Program-made: the position numbers and the translations under genes
NCBI RefSeq assembly: GCF_014203395.1
Contig: NZ_JACHIW010000001.1
Location: forward strand, 1,426,001-1,490,000
Direction of reading: 5' to 3'
DNA: 64,000 nucleotides
Source: Saccharopolyspora phatthalungensis
Lineage (GTDB): Bacteria > Actinomycetota > Actinomycetes > Mycobacteriales > Pseudonocardiaceae
Part shown: piece by piece, positions 63,841-64,000 of the stretch
Layout: the number at the start of each line of letters is the position of its first letter
How positions within the stretch are numbered: position 1 is the first letter of the stretch
The notes under the pieces: generated by a model
What the model was told of the DNA's origin: nothing
The model's database searches: none
Seen by the model: the letters and a program-made list of their open reading frames with translations, nothing else

Positions 63841-64000
63841 CTACGACGGTGAGGTGCGTAGGTGGTGCCGTCCGGCGGGCCCCTTGGGAATGGCACCGCG
63901 GCCGGGTTTCGGGGCGTTGGCGAGGATGCGCCAGCAGGACATGCACGTGCCTTCGCGGATCCAGTCCAATTCGGACCTCTCGTGCAGCTGCGCCGCATCC
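63841..64000 (-). CDS. C-terminal part of a small CxxC protein (cut at window edge)
   Basis: A minus-strand frame enters from the right edge and stops at 63841, giving about 53 residues: SELDWIREGTCMSCWRILAN then PKPGRGAIPKGPAGRHH. The TCMSCW pair suggests a zinc or redox site. Other frames in this stretch are longer but much less protein-like. The start lies outside the window. Confidence 0.5.
   Translation of the reverse strand, partial: DAAQLHERSELDWIREGTCMSCWRILANAPKPGRGAIPKGPAGRHHLRTSPS

Overview
The window reads as chromosomal DNA from a high-GC actinobacterium, most likely Pseudonocardiales (a Saccharopolyspora-like genome is my best guess). The clues are strong G/C bias at third codon positions, a complete conservon (kinase, roadblock, DUF742, GTPase), septation protein SepH, type VII secretion-associated genes (EspG, EspC-like, DUF3558 lipoprotein, PPE-like), an IdeR/DtxR iron box, and gene order recalling the mycobacterial block DUF2530 / MarR / TrmH / DUF2537 / SepH / SerC. 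No rRNA, tRNA, CRISPR array, transposase or integrase was found. Family and synteny statements are from memory; no search was run.

Layout. 1-1392: start of a DprE2-like reductase (cut by the window edge) and a divergent methyltransferase, then a 15-bp tandem repeat. 1688-6366: the conservon on the minus strand. 7094-9102: DUF485 protein plus monocarboxylate symporter. 9466-12515: two small secreted proteins around an FAD-binding dehydrogenase. 12496-16918: a tightly coupled minus-strand operon (DMT-like permease, glycosyltransferase, alpha/beta hydrolase, glycosyltransferase). 17874-20059: a CopD-family protein convergent with a polytopic membrane protein. 20214-23565: GH25-LysM lysozyme, DUF4232 lipoprotein, serine hydrolase, PRC-barrel protein.

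23691-28689 is the least explained part: a hypothetical protein, two Esx-sized helical-hairpin proteins, a soluble FtsK/EccC-like ATPase that appears to have three ATPase-fold domains with only the middle P-loop intact, and a coiled-coil protein. I read this as a candidate WXG-less, type VII-like or DNA-pumping system.

28844-39663 is mostly metabolism: glpD flanked by paired palindromes, citrate synthase, TetR plus sugar kinase opposite an acyl-CoA dehydrogenase with a clear operator between them, aldose epimerase, APC and MFS transporters, pdxH. 39989-44731 is a full urease operon (ureABCFGD). 45028-54076 holds a second citrate synthase, a SEC-C protein, serC, sepH, DUF2537, a TrmH-type methyltransferase, an aldo/keto reductase and a GCS2-type ligase. 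54513-58824 holds superoxide dismutase, a MarR-MFS pair with a near-consensus iron box at its 3' end, and a purine permease. 58885-64000 holds DUF2530, the type VII substrate cassette, a membrane-anchored unknown and two small Cys-containing proteins at the edge.

Working together: acetate-type uptake plus two citrate synthases, urea nitrogen release, glycerol-3-phosphate and acyl-CoA oxidation make a carbon/nitrogen core. The conservon, the ATPase cluster and the type VII cassette are the signalling and secretion parts.
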